From Rathayibacter rhapontici (GTDB lineage Bacteria; Actinomycetota; Actinomycetes; Actinomycetales; Microbacteriaceae): 44,228 nucleotides of DNA. This document shows positions 34,263-44,099 of the stretch, in pieces; position 1 is the stretch's first letter, and every line of letters begins with the position of its first letter. A program made the translations under genes and the position numbers. The notes under the pieces were generated by a model. That model saw only the letters and a program-made list of their open reading frames with translations, was not told where the DNA came from and made no database searches. Where the stretch lies: the NCBI RefSeq assembly GCF_001995175.1, contig NZ_MUKN01000033.1:1-44228 (forward strand), read 5' to 3'.

Positions 34263-37095
34263 ATGCCCGACACCCCGGTGCACGACACCGCCATCCCCTT
34301 CCGCCGACGCAGGCGCGCACTCGCCGGCGCCGGCTCGCGGGCCTCGCGCTGGTCGCCGCCCCGCTCGTCGCCCAGTCCGCCTCGGCCGCCCCGGCCGGGG
34401 ACGAGCTCGTCATCAGCGAGATCTTCACCCGCGGCGGCTCGACCGGGGCGGTCTTCAGCAACCGCTACGTCGAGCTCCACAATCCCACCGGGTCCGACAT
34501 CGCCCTGTCCGGCACGAGCCTGCAGTACCGCTCGGCGACGGGCACGGCGAACCCCTCGACGACCGTCGCACTCCAGGGCGTCGTCCCGGCCGGCGGCCAC
34601 TTCCTCGTGCAGGGCGCCAGCAACGGCACGAACGGCGCGGCGCTGCCCGATCCCGACCAGGTCGCGAACGGCCTCAACATCGCGGCGGGAGGCGGCACCG
34701 TCTTCCTCGTCGACGGCACGGCTCCGCTCGTCGCGCCGCCGACCGGGGCCGCTCCCCAGCCCGGCACGGTCCTCGACCTCCTCGGCTACGGCACGTCGAA
34801 CACCTACGAGACCACGGCCGCCGCGGTCCCGACGAACACCGAGTCGATCTCGCGCGCCGACGGCACCGCCGGCGACACCGACGTGAACAGCGCCGACTTC
34901 ACCGTCGGAGCGCCGACGCCCCGCTCGAGCGGCACCGACGCCGAGCCCGAGCCGACCCCCGGCCCCACGACGCCGCCCGTCACTCCCCCCGCGACCGCCG
35001 AGAGGGCGACCATCGCCGAGATCCAGGGCAGCGGAGCCGCGTCGCCGCTCGTCGGCCGCACCGTCACCACCACCGGCGTCGTCACCGCCCGCTACCCCTC
35101 CGGCGGGTACAACGGCTACGTGATCCAGACGCCCGGCACGGGCGGCACCACCACCGGCCGCACCGCCTCCGACGCGGTCTTCGTCTACTCCTCCGCCTCG
35201 GTCGGCTCGGTCGCGATCGGCGACCACCTCGAGATCACCGGCGTCGTGAGCGAGTTCAACGGACTGACCGAGCTCACGCCGACCTCGGCCGCGACCGTCG
35301 TGCGTCTCGAGGCCGCCGCCGCCCCGGTCGTCCCGGCGACCGTCGAGCTCCCCCGCACGCTCGAGGAGCGCGAGCTGCTCGAGAGCATGCTGATCGCCCC
35401 GCAGGGTGCGTTCACCGTGACCGACACCTACGACCTCAACAGCTTCGGCTCGATCGGCCTCGCTGCGGGCACCTCTCCGCTCCTCACCCCGACCGAGGTC
35501 GCCCGCCCGGGCTCCCCCGAGCTCGCCGCGGTCGTCGCCGACAACGCGGCCCGCGCGATCGTGCTCGACGACGGAGCCTCGATCAACTTCCTCGGGTCGG
35601 CCGCCAGCAAGGCGATCCCGCTGCCCTACCTCACGCCGACCGAGCCGATCCGCGTCGGAGCCCCGACGACCTTCACCGGGCCGGTCGTGCTCGACTACCG
35701 CAACAACGGGTGGGCCTTCCAGCCCGTCACGCAGCTGACCGTCGAGAACTCCGCGACGGTGCAGCCGGCCGAGTTCGCCGACACCCGCACCGCGGCCCCC
35801 GAGGCCGTCGGCGGCGACGTGGCGATCGCGTCCTTCAACGTGCTCAACTACTTCTCGACCACCGGCGACTCGGTGGCCGGCTGCACGTTCTACACCGACC
35901 GCGACGGCGACCCCGTCACGGTGAACAGCGGCTGCGACGCCCGCGGCGCCGCGAACGCCGACGACCTCGAGCGCCAGCAGGCCAAGATCGTCACCGCGAT
36001 CAACGCCCTCGGCGCCGGCGTCGTCTCGCTGGAGGAGATCGAGAACTCCGCCAAGTTCGGCAAGCCGCGCGACGAGGCCCTCGCCACGCTGACCGCCGCC
36101 CTCAACACCGCCGCCGGCTCGGAGGTCTGGGCCTACGTCGCCTCGCCCGCCGCGCTCCCCGCGCTGTCCGAGGAGGATGTGATCCGCACGGCGTTCATCT
36201 ACAAGAAGGCCGTCATCGAGCCCGTCGGCGAGTCGGTGATCCTGACCGACACCACTGCGTTCTCGAACGCACGCAAGCCGCTCGCCCAGGAGTTCCGCCT
36301 GATCGGCGTCGCCGAGAGCGAGTTCGTCGCGATCGTCAACCACTTCAAGTCGAAGGGCTCCGGATCGGGCGCCGACGCGACCAGGGAGACGGTCAGGGCG
36401 CCTCCAACGCCTCGCGCGTCGCCCAGGCCACCGCGCTCGTCGCCTTCGCCGACCGTCTGAAGACCGAGAAGGCGACCGAGCTCGTCTACCTGCTCGGCGA
36501 CTTCAACGCCTACTCGCAGGAGGACCCGGTGAAGGTCATCACCGACGCGGGCTACCTCGACCAGGGCGCGAAGGACGGCGGCGAGTACTCCTACTCGTTC
36601 GACGGCGCGGTCGGCTCGCTCGACCACGTCTTCGCCTCGCCCGCCGCCGACGCGATCGTCACCGGGGTCGACACCTGGAACATCAACAGCGGCGAGTCCG
36701 TGGCACTGGAGTACAGCCGCTACGACTACAACGCGACGATCTTCTACGACACCTCCGCGTTCCGCTCCAGCGACCACGACCCCGTGATCGTCGGCCTCGA
36801 CCTGCCCGAGGCGCCCGTCACGTCCATCGACGTCGCCACGAGCGCCGAGACCGGAGCCCGCGGCCCGTTCGCGACGATCACGGTCACGGCCGTGAACAAC
36901 GGACCCGAGCCCGTCTCGGTCGTCGTCTCGACCGACTACGGCACCAAGTCGACCAAGAAGCTCAAGCCGGGCCGCGAGTTCAGCGTGACCTTCAACACTC
37001 ACGAGCGCGCACTCGCCGCGGGCGTCGCGACCATCGTGGTCAGCGCGCCCGACGGGTCCGAGCTCACCGTCGAGGAGGCGTACCCCGCCCGCTGA
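34263..37095 (+). CDS. ExeM/NucH-like extracellular endonuclease, two frameshifts in this assembly
   Basis: This is a secreted multidomain nuclease of about 944 residues after correction. Adding one base after 34333 restores a signal peptide (LAGLALVAAPLVAQSASAAP). A lamin-tail domain (DELVISEIFTRGG, NRYVELHNPTGSDI) and an OB-fold DNA-binding domain (ATIAEIQGSG onward) follow. The endonuclease/exonuclease/phosphatase domain comes next (VAIASFNVLNYFS, VSLEEIENSAKFG). A second added base after 36381 restores QGDGQGASNASRVAQA, leading to LLGDFNAYSQEDPV, GSLDHVFASPA and FRSSDHDPVIVGLDL. A C-terminal Ig-like domain ends the protein. It probably degrades extracellular DNA for nutrients or biofilm turnover. 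Confidence 0.88.
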
Positions 37096-37116
37096 GGCGG
37101 GCCGACTCCCCAGGAA

Positions 37117-37152
37117 GGCACGGGCCGCGCACTCTAGAGTGCGGCCCGTGCC
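37117..37152. repeat. 36-base palindrome over the nei promoter and start codon
   Basis: GGCACGGGCC, a two-base bulge GC, GCACTCT, then AGAGTGC and GGCCCGTGCC form 17 matched pairs. The palindrome begins 21 bases after the nuclease stop, contains the TAGAGT hexamer at its centre and includes the GTG start of the glycosylase gene. It may end the upstream transcript, bind a regulator, or both. Confidence 0.6.
37135..37140 (+). promoter_or_regulatory. Probable -10 element of the Nei-type glycosylase gene, leaderless spacing
   Basis: TAGAGT is followed by 7 bases and the GTG at 37148. Confidence 0.6.
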
Positions 37153-37947
37153 TGAGGGAGACAGCGTCCACCGACTCGCCGCCCGTCTCCGCTCCGCGGC
37201 CGACGGGCGGTTCGTCGTGGAGGGCGAGCTCCGCTCCGGCAATGCCGCGGGGACCGCGCTCGCCGGCCTGCGCGTCCTCCGCCACGAGACGCACGGCAAG
37301 CACCTGCTGACGCACTTCGACCAGCATCTGGTGCTGCGCACCCACCTGCGGATGCAGGGCTCGTGGACCGTCACCGCGCCGGGCCGCGCGGTCCCGCGCC
37401 GCGTCCTCCCCGACGTGCGCGTCCGACTCCGCCTCGACGGCGGCACGACGCTGTGGGGCCTCGAGCTCCCGGTCGTCGAGCTGCTCCACGAGCGGGACCT
37501 GCCCACCGCGATCGGGCACCTCGGTCCCGACCCGCTCCGCGACGACTGGGACGCCGACGAGGCCGTCGCCCGACTCCTGCGCGCGCCGGAGCGGCCGGTG
37601 ATCGCCGCGCTCCTGGATCAGCGGGTGCTCGCCGGGCTCGGAAACCTCTGGGCGAACGAGGTCTGCTTCCTCCGCGGCGCCTTCCCCTGGCGCCCCGTCG
37701 GCTCCCTCGCGTCCGCGCCCTCGTCGCGACCTCGGCCAGAGCCCTGCGCGCCTCGGTCACGATCCCCGGCATGTTCCAGACCACCACCGGCGACACCCGC
37801 GCCGGCGAGCGCCACTGGGTCGTCGGCCGGGCCGGTCGTCCGTGCCGCCGCTGCGGCACCGTCGTGCTCGTGCGGGCCGAGGTCCCTCACGATCCCGAGC
37901 GGCGCCGCACGTGGTGGTGCCCGCACTGCCAACCCGAGCCGTCCTGA
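37148..37947 (+). CDS. nei: Fpg/Nei family DNA glycosylase (Nei2-like), frameshifted in this assembly
   Basis: This is a base-excision-repair glycosylase/AP lyase for oxidised pyrimidines. Only the GTG at 37148 gives [10 protein letters not shown], exposing the catalytic Pro2 and Glu3, so this start is certain on functional grounds. [20 protein letters not shown] and the helix-two-turn-helix ([21 protein letters not shown]) follow. Reading goes wrong after RPVG. One added base after 37701 restores [31 protein letters not shown] and the zinc finger [10 protein letters not shown] ... WWCPHCQ. The corrected length is about 266 residues. Confidence 0.9.
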
Positions 37948-37963
37948 GGAGCCCCGGGGCTCC
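37948..37963 (+). terminator. Hairpin terminator after the Nei-type gene
   Basis: GGAGCCCCGGGGCTCC is a perfect 16-base palindrome (six-pair stem, CCGG loop) starting at the base after the stop codon and followed by CCTT. Confidence 0.55.
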
Positions 37964-37983
37964 CCTTCAGCGGATCGAGCCCG

Positions 37984-37989
37984 TAAATT
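37984..37989 (+). promoter_or_regulatory. Possible -10 element of the LysR gene
   Basis: TAAATT is the most AT-rich hexamer in the gap and lies 53 bases before the GTG start. No clear -35 is seen. Confidence 0.3.
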
Positions 37990-38042
37990 CGAGAGGGAGC
38001 CCGCATCACCCCTCGCAATGACCGCGACCCCCGGGAGGCCCC

Positions 38043-38900
38043 GTGTACGACCCCGTGCTCCTCCGGACCTTCCTCGCGGTCGCCGAGACGCGGGGGTTCA
38101 CCCGGGCGGCGGCGCAGCTGGGCATCAGCCAGCCGACCGTGAGCCAGCACGTGCGCCGGCTCGAGCAGGCGGCCGACCGCATCCTCGTCGTGCGCGACAC
38201 CCGCGAGGTCGAGATCACCGACAACGGAGTGGCGATGGCCGGCTTCGCCCGGACGATCCTCGCCGCGCACGCCGCCGCCGAGGACTACTTCAGCGGCACC
38301 GCGATGAAGGGCCGGCTCCGCTTCGGCTCGGCCGACGACCTCGCGATCACGCAGCTCCCCCGCATCCTCCGGCACTTCCGGCAGCTGCACCCGCAGATCA
38401 AGCTCGAGCTGACCGTCGACCAGAGCGCCCCGCTCCGGCGCCGACTCGAGGCCGGCCAGCTCGACCTCATCTTCGTCAAGACCGCTCCCGGATCCACGGA
38501 CGGCCGGCTCGTGCGCCGCGACACGATGGTCTGGGTCGCGCACGAGAAGACGGTCGTCGAGCGCGACGGGACCGTGCCGCTGATCGCCTACCGCGGTCCG
38601 AGCGTCTCGCGGCAGATCGCGATCGACGCGCTGGAGGCGGCCGGTCGCACCTGGCGCATCACCTGCAACACCCGCGAGGTGAACGGCGTGCTCGCGGCGG
38701 TCCGCGCCGGCATCGGCGTCGCCGTCTTCCCGCGCTCGCTGATCCCGGAGGACCTCGTCACCGTCGGCGACCGCGCCGGCCTGCCCGAGCTCGAGGACAT
38801 CGACTTCCGCCTCCTCGAGAGCAGCACCGCCGCCCGCGAGCCGGTCGAGGCGCTGACCAGCGCGATCATGGAGCGCACCCACGTGCACGCCCGGTCCTGA
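38043..38900 (+). CDS. LysR family transcriptional regulator
   Basis: The 285-residue protein has an N-terminal winged helix-turn-helix (LLRTFLAVAETRGFTRAAAQLGISQPTVSQHVRRLE without breaks, residues about 6-42). A linker helix and a periplasmic-binding-like effector domain follow (GRLRFGSADDLAI, LELTVDQSAPLRRRLEAGQL, VNGVLAAVRAGIGVAVFPRS). The GTG at 38043 has GGGAGG 4 bases before it. The target genes are unknown; LysR proteins usually act on divergent neighbours, but here both neighbours point the same way. Confidence 0.92.
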   Translation: MYDPVLLRTFLAVAETRGFTRAAAQLGISQPTVSQHVRRLEQAADRILVVRDTREVEITDNGVAMAGFARTILAAHAAAEDYFSGTAMKGRLRFGSADDLAITQLPRILRHFRQLHPQIKLELTVDQSAPLRRRLEAGQLDLIFVKTAPGSTDGRLVRRDTMVWVAHEKTVVERDGTVPLIAYRGPSVSRQIAIDALEAAGRTWRITCNTREVNGVLAAVRAGIGVAVFPRSLIPEDLVTVGDRAGLPELEDIDFRLLESSTAAREPVEALTSAIMERTHVHARS

Positions 38901-38961
38901 CGGCGGTGCGGGCGCCGCGGCCCCTGCGTAGTCTGGAGCGAGCGACACGGAGGGGGTCCGG

Positions 38962-39333
38962 ATGAGCGACCAGTGGGGATCCCCGGATCCTGCGGCACGA
39001 CGGGACGCGAAGGCGGTGGAGCCCGCGGCGGGAGGCGAGGCCCTCGCCGTCGAGCGGGTCGAGGACGCCGACCGGGCGATCGCGGTCCGCGAGCTCAAGC
39101 GCAAGCGCGACTTCTTCGGCTCCGTCGGCGGCTGGGCGAGCGTCTCGGCGATCACGACGACCGTCTGGCTCGTCTCGGGCGGCGACGGCTACTTCTGGCC
39201 GATCTGGCCGATGCTCGGCATCGGGATCGGCGTGGTCGGCCAGGCCGCCTCGATCTGGGGCCCGGTCAAGAAGGAGATCACCGAGGACGACATCGCGGCC
39301 GAGATGCGCAAGCGCGAGCAGCGCCGGCGCTGA
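38962..39333 (+). CDS. 2TM domain protein
   Basis: The 123-residue protein has an acidic, disordered N-terminus and a charged amphipathic segment (VRELKRKRDFFGSVGGW). Two membrane helices follow (VSAITTTVWLVSGG and FWPIWPMLGIGIGVVGQAA), then a basic tail ending EMRKREQRRR. This matches the 2TM domain family, whose role is unknown and which sometimes accompanies histidine kinases. GGAGGGGG lies 4 bases upstream, and a TAGTCT (38930-38935) could drive a short leader. It converges on the helicase gene with a 27-base gap. Confidence 0.8.
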   Translation: MSDQWGSPDPAARRDAKAVEPAAGGEALAVERVEDADRAIAVRELKRKRDFFGSVGGWASVSAITTTVWLVSGGDGYFWPIWPMLGIGIGVVGQAASIWGPVKKEITEDDIAAEMRKREQRRR

Positions 39334-39360
39334 CGGGCGACGCGACGACGACCCTCCGGC

Positions 39361-41894
39361 TCAGCTGCCGCCGTCGAGCCGCCCCACGCCCGTGACCCGT
39401 ACCACGGCGGCTCCCGCCTCGTCGGACTCCGCGAGGTCGACGGTCGCCGAGATCCCCCAGTCGTGGTCGCCGGCCGGGTCGTCGAGGATCTGCCGCACCC
39501 GCCACTGGGTCGGCGTCTGCTCGACGAGCAGCATCGCCGGTCCGCGGGCGTCGGGGCCGGTGCCGATCGTGTCGTGCTCGTCGTAGTAGTCGTCCAGCGC
39601 CTCCCCCCACGCGTCGGCGTCGAATCCGGCGGCCGCGTCGAGCTCACCCAGGGCCTCGTGGTCGTCGAGTGCCGCGAGCGTGACCCGACGGAACATCTCG
39701 TTGCGCACGAGCACGCGGAAGGCGCGCTGGTTAGCGGTGAGCCGGCGCGGAGCGGGCGGCACGATCGCCTGGTCGGCGTCGTGCAGAGCCGGATTGACCA
39801 GCTCCTCCCACTCGTCGACGAGCGAGGAGTCGACCTGGCGCACCAGCTCGCCGAGCCACTCGATCAGGTCGTGCAGCTCCTCGTTCTTGATCTCGTCCGG
39901 GATCGTCTGCCGTGCCGCGCGGAACGCGTCGGACAGGTAGCGCAGGACGAGTCCCTCCGACCGCGACAGCTTGTAGAAGGCGGTGTACTCGCCGAACGAC
40001 ATCGCCCGCTCGTACATGTCGCGCACGACCGACTTCGGCGACAGCTCGAAGTCGCGCACCCAGGGCTGCGCCGCCGTGTAGGTCGCGAAGGTCGCCTCGA
40101 GCAGCTCCTCGAGCGGCCTGGGGTGGGTGACCGACTCGAGCAGCTCCATCCGCTCCTCGTACTCGATCCCGTCGGCCTTCATCGCCGCCACCGCGTCGCC
40201 GCGCGCCTGGAACTGCTGGGCGCCGAGGATCTGCCGCGGGTCGTCGAGCGTCGACTCGAGCACCGAGATCACGTCGAGCGCGAAGGTGGGCGACTCCTGG
40301 TCGAGGACGTCGAACACCGCGAGGGCGAACGGCGAGAGCGGCTGGTTGAGCGCGAAGTTGGGCTGCAGGTCGACGGTCAGCCGGATGCGCACCACGCCGT
40401 CGGCTCCGACGCTCTGCTCCACGCGCCCGCCTCGCGCAGCGTGCGGTAGATCCCGAGCGCGCGCCGGGCCAGCTGCAGCTGCCGCTTCCACGGCTCGTGG
40501 TTGTCGAAGATCAGCGCGTGCACGTTCGCGAAGGCGTCGCCGCCGCGCGCGATCACGTTGAGCAGCATCGCCGACGTGATCGTCATGTGCGAGGTGAGCG
40601 TCTCGGGCTCCGCGTCGACGAGCTTGCGGAAGCTCGGCTCGCCCCAGCTGACGAAGCCCTGCGGAGCCCGCTTGGCGACCCACTTCCGCCGCTTCTTCGG
40701 ATCGTCGCCCATCTTGTCGAGCGCTTTGCGGTTCTCGGACTCGTGCTCGGGGGCCTGGACGACGACGGTGCCCGCGGTGTCGTAGCCGGCGCGACCCGCC
40801 CGGCCCGCGATCTGGTGGAACTCGCGCGCCGAGAGCTGGCGCATCCGGGTGCCGTCGTACTTCGTCAGCGCCGTGAGCAGCACCGTGCGGATGGGCACGT
40901 TGATCCCGACGCCGAGGGTGTCGGTGCCGCAGATGACGCGGAGCATGCCCTGCTGCGCGAGCTGCTCGACGAGGCGGCGGTACTTCGGCAGCATGCCGGC
41001 GTGGTGCACGCCGATCCCCAGCCGCAGCAGCCGCGAGAGGGTCTTGCCGAAGGCCGTGGTGAAGCGGAACCCGCCGATCACCTCGGCGATGCGGTCGCGG
41101 TGCTCGCGGCTCGCGATGTTCGCGCTGGTGAGCGCCTGCGCGCGCTCGAGGGCGGCGGCCTGCGAGAAGTGCACGACGTAGACGGGCGACTGGTTCGTCG
41201 CGAGCAGCTCCTCGATCGAGTCGTGGATCGGCGCGATCTCGTAGAAGTAGTGCAGCGGCACCGGCCGCTCCACGCCCGTCACGCGCGCCGTCTCGCGGCC
41301 CGTGCGCCGGGTGAGGTCGGCGGCGAGCGCCGTCACGTCGCCCAGGGTCGCCGACATCAGCACGAACTGCACGTGGGGCAGCGTCAGCAGCGGCACCTGC
41401 CAGGCCCAGCCGCGCGAGGGGTCCGCGTAGAAGTGGAACTCGTCCATGACGACCTGGTCGACCGGCGTCTCGGCCCCGTGGCGCAGCGCCAGGTTCGCCA
41501 GGATCTCGGCCGTGCAGCAGATGATCGGGGCGTCGGAGTTGACGGAGGAGTCGCCCGTCACCATGCCGACGTTCGCGGCCCCGAACACGTCGACGAGGGC
41601 GAAGAACTTCTCGGACACGAGGGCCTTGATCGGCGCCGTGTAGTAGCTGCGCTTCCCGGCGGCGAGCGCCGCGGCGTGCGCGCCGATCGCGACGAGCGAC
41701 TTGCCGGTGCCGGTGGGCGTCGAGAGGATCAGGTTCGCCCCCGATGCGATCTCGAGCATCGACTCGTCCTGCGCGGGGTAGAGCGGCAGTCCGCGGGCCT
41801 CGGCCCACTCCGTGAACGCCAGGTAGACGGCGTCGTCGTCCACGCGCCCGTCGGCGTCGGGCGTCGGCATCCGTTCGAGCAGCGTCGGGTTCAT
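39361..41894 (-). CDS. DEAD/DEAH-box helicase with DUF3516 C-terminal domain, frameshifted in this assembly
   Basis: This is a Ski2/Mtr4-like helicase of about 844 residues after correction. Motifs are the Q-like YPAQDESMLEIA, Walker A LSTPTGTGKSLVAIG, TAPIKALVSEKFF, VVMDEFHFYADPSRGW (DEFH in place of DEAH), LMSATLGD and QIAGRAGRAGYDTAGTVV. The frame is lost after TLREAGA. One added base after 40423 (plus coordinates) restores VEQSVGADGVVRIRLTVDLQ and the DUF3516 region. That domain is largely restricted to actinobacteria, as far as I recall. The role is probably RNA processing or repair. GAGGAT lies 6 bases before the ATG and is a weak -10. Confidence 0.88.
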
Positions 41895-41960
41895 CCCTCC
41901 ATCCTCCCAGGCCGCACCGACGCCACGGGCGGGGAGCCGGATCCCGTCGGCGGTGCGGGC

Positions 41961-41966
41961 TAGGCT
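41961..41966 (+). promoter_or_regulatory. Probable -10 element of the pentapeptide gene, leaderless spacing
   Basis: TAGGCT is followed by 6 bases and the ATG at 41973. Confidence 0.6.
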
Positions 41967-41972
41967 CCCCGG

Positions 41973-42629
41973 ATGCGCGCCGCGATCCCCGCTCCCCGAC
42001 TCGACCCCCTCCGCCTCGACTCCCTCGCCGAGGGGTTCGCGGGTGATCTCGGAGCCCGCGAGCACGCCGAGGGCCTGCGCTTCGACGGGGTCGACCTGAC
42101 CGGCGCCGATCTCACCGCGGCGTCCCTCAGCGAGTGCCTGCTCGACGCGGTCGTGCTCGCCGGCGCCCAGCTGCGCGCCGCCTCCGTCGTCGAGTCGCGC
42201 GTCGAGCGGATCGACGTGCCCGGCCTCTCCGCGGCCCGCAGCCGATGGCGATCGGTCGAGCTGCTCGGCTCGCGGCTCGGCTCGGCGGAGCTCTACGAGA
42301 GCACCCTCGAGCAGGTGCGCATCAGCGACTGCAAGCTCGGCTACGTGAACCTGCGCGGAGCCTCGCTCCGCGACGTCCTGCTCGAGCGCTGCACGATCGA
42401 CGAGCTCGACCTGGGAGGCGCCACCGGTGCCCGGGTCCGCCTCGTCGACTGCGACGTCCGCTCCCTCGAGCTCGGCGGTGCCCGTCTCGAGCACCTCGAC
42501 CTGCGCGGGGCCGAGCTGCACGTGCTCGGCGGCCTCGACGGCCTGCGTGGAGCGGCGCTCACCGAGCTGCAGCTGAGCCTGATGCTGCCGTTGTTCGCGC
42601 AGCACTTCGGCGTGCAGGTGCTGGGCTGA
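41973..42629 (+). CDS. Pentapeptide repeat protein
   Basis: The 218-residue protein contains A(D/N)LXX-type repeats, clearest in LRFDGVDLTGADLTAASLSE, then LLDAVVLAGAQLRAAS and GYVNLRGASLRDVLLERC. These form a right-handed quadrilateral beta helix. Some relatives mimic DNA and protect gyrase from quinolones, but most are uncharacterised, and no such role can be read here. It is cytosolic, with no signal. Its stop is 3 bases from the stop of the converging DUF3054 gene. Confidence 0.85.
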   Translation: MRAAIPAPRLDPLRLDSLAEGFAGDLGAREHAEGLRFDGVDLTGADLTAASLSECLLDAVVLAGAQLRAASVVESRVERIDVPGLSAARSRWRSVELLGSRLGSAELYESTLEQVRISDCKLGYVNLRGASLRDVLLERCTIDELDLGGATGARVRLVDCDVRSLELGGARLEHLDLRGAELHVLGGLDGLRGAALTELQLSLMLPLFAQHFGVQVLG

Positions 42630-42632
42630 GGG

Positions 42633-42980
42633 TCAGCGCCGCGCGAGCCTCGTGAGGGCCCGCCGCCCCAGGAGGAACGCGCCCAGCACGAGCGCGGTGA
42701 CGATCACGAAGCTCCACTGCACGCCCTGCTGCGAGACGATCCGGAGCAGCAGCCCGACGACGACCGTGCCCGCCCAGACGATCAGCCCGGTCGGCACGAT
42801 CCGGTCGGGAGCGCGCCACGAGCGCGCGAGCGCCCAGCCCGCGAGCAGCCCCGCGAGGAACGGCCAGAAGGTGGTGAGGAAGCCCAGCAGCTCCGCGCCC
42901 TCCTCGTGGCTGCGGCGTCCGATCAGGACGAACACCGCGACCAGGAGGACGTCGAGCGCGAGGGCGACCGCCGCTCTCAC
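42633..42980 (-). CDS. DUF3054 membrane protein
   Basis: This 115-residue protein has four predicted membrane helices (ALALDVLLVAVFVLIG, FLTTFWPFLAGLLAGWALA, GLIVWAGTVVVGLLLRIV, FVIVTALVLGAFLLG). It includes the family motif HEEGAELLGF after the first helix. The function is unknown. The GTG start overlaps the DUF3097 stop by four bases (GTGA), so translation is coupled; the longer open frame upstream lies inside DUF3097 and is not real. Confidence 0.85.
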   Translation of the reverse strand: MRAAVALALDVLLVAVFVLIGRRSHEEGAELLGFLTTFWPFLAGLLAGWALARSWRAPDRIVPTGLIVWAGTVVVGLLLRIVSQQGVQWSFVIVTALVLGAFLLGRRALTRLARR

Positions 42981-43822
42981 GCGGGTTCCGTCACGAAGTC
43001 GATCAGCTGCTCCACCCGTCCCAGCAGCGCGGGCTCCAGGTCGCGGAACGTGGTGACCGTCGCCAGGATCCGCTGCCACGCGCGGGCGATATCGGCCTGC
43101 TCCTCGTGCGGCCAGCCGAGCGCCTCGCAGATGCCGTGCTTCCACTCGATCGAGCGAGGGATCTCGGGCCAGCGGGTGAGGCCGACTCGGTCGGGCTTCA
43201 CCGCCTGCCAGATGTCGATGTAGGGGTGGCCGACGACCAGGACGTGCTCGCCGTGCGGGCCGGCGGCGACGGTGTCGGCGATGCGCGACTCCTTCGATCC
43301 GCGGACGAGGTGGTCGACGAGCACCCCGATGCGGCGTCCCGGACCCGGACGGAACGCTCGGACCAGCTCGTCCAGGTGGTCCACGCCCTCGATGTACTCG
43401 ACGACGACGCCCTCGATCCGCAGATCGTGCCCCCACACCTTCTCGACGAGCTCGGCGTCGTGCCGCCCCTCGACGTAGATGCGGCTGGGCAGCGCGACGC
43501 GCGCCTTCGCGTCGGCGACGTGGAAGGATCCGGAGGCGGAGCGCGCCCGGCCGAGGTTCGCGTCGCGCTTGAGACCGGGCGCCTTCAACGACACCGGCTT
43601 GCCGTCGATCAGGAAGCCGGGCCCGATCGGGAACACCCGGACCTTCCCGAACCGGTCCTCGAGCCGCACCATCCGCATCTCGACGCCGAGCACCGCGCCC
43701 ACGAATCCGGAGGCGACCTCCTCGACCACGAGGTCGCGCACGGCCTCGACGACCGCCACCTCGACCTTGTGCTTCGCCCGCCAGTCCCCGGCGAGCACGT
43801 CCTGCCCGTACCTGTCGTCCAT
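42977..43822 (-). CDS. DUF3097 protein
   Basis: The 281-residue cytosolic protein begins MDDRYGQDVLAGDWRAKHKV and contains SRIYVEGRHDAELVEKVWGHDLR, GVVVEYIEGVDHLDE and RIGVLVDHLVRGSKESRIAD. The EGRHDAELVEKVWG and LVDHL elements resemble a TOPRIM fold, so it may act on nucleic acid. That is an inference; the actinobacterial family is uncharacterised. The ATG at 43822 is chosen because TACCCT ends 7 bases before it, and the longer open frame overlaps noncoding repeats. Confidence 0.88.
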   Translation of the reverse strand: MDDRYGQDVLAGDWRAKHKVEVAVVEAVRDLVVEEVASGFVGAVLGVEMRMVRLEDRFGKVRVFPIGPGFLIDGKPVSLKAPGLKRDANLGRARSASGSFHVADAKARVALPSRIYVEGRHDAELVEKVWGHDLRIEGVVVEYIEGVDHLDELVRAFRPGPGRRIGVLVDHLVRGSKESRIADTVAAGPHGEHVLVVGHPYIDIWQAVKPDRVGLTRWPEIPRSIEWKHGICEALGWPHEEQADIARAWQRILATVTTFRDLEPALLGRVEQLIDFVTEPA

Positions 43823-43829
43823 CCGACCG

Positions 43830-43835
43830 AGGGTA
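43830..43835 (-). promoter_or_regulatory. Probable -10 element of DUF3097, leaderless spacing
   Basis: TACCCT on the minus strand ends 7 bases before the ATG at 43822. Confidence 0.55.
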
Positions 43836-43933
43836 GCCGCCGCACGCGCGCGCCCCGCCGCGCCGGGCCGGAGCGTCGACGGCGGAGCACCACCCCGGAG
43901 CCGAACGCCTCGTGCCGGTCTTCTGGGGACGTG

Positions 43934-44099
43934 GGTCTCGATACGCCCCTTCGGGGCTACTCGACCAGCAGGAGGACGGGGTCTACTGACCTCCCGCTGA
44001 TCGGGCAGCCCGCGCAGCCCCCTCTCTGCTGATCGAGTAGCCCGCGCAGCCCCCATCTCTGCTGATCGAGTAGGCCGCGCAGCGGGCGTATCGAGATCC
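43934..44099. repeat. Array of GGTCGAG-type palindromic repeats
   Basis: A complete palindrome lies at about 43934-43969 (GGTCTCGATACGCCCC / GGGGCTACTCGACC). Then come three tandem units beginning GCTGATCG at 43996, 44028 and 44061, with periods of 32 and 33 bases. The first two units are half-elements (GCTGATCGAGTAGCCCGC and a CAGCCCCC tail). The third is completed by GGGCGTATCGAGATC, ending at 44099. The units share the core of the cluster at 3.5 kb. Confidence 0.85.

Noticed and set aside
34162..37095. A separate 977-codon protein in the second frame of the nuclease gene
   Set aside because: Only the part after 36381 has homology; the earlier part is an arginine-rich shadow of the true frame.
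43996..44099. Tandem units with a 32-33 base period as a CRISPR array
   Set aside because: The units are near-identical throughout with no variable spacers, and no cas genes are present. They belong to the GGTCGAG palindrome family.
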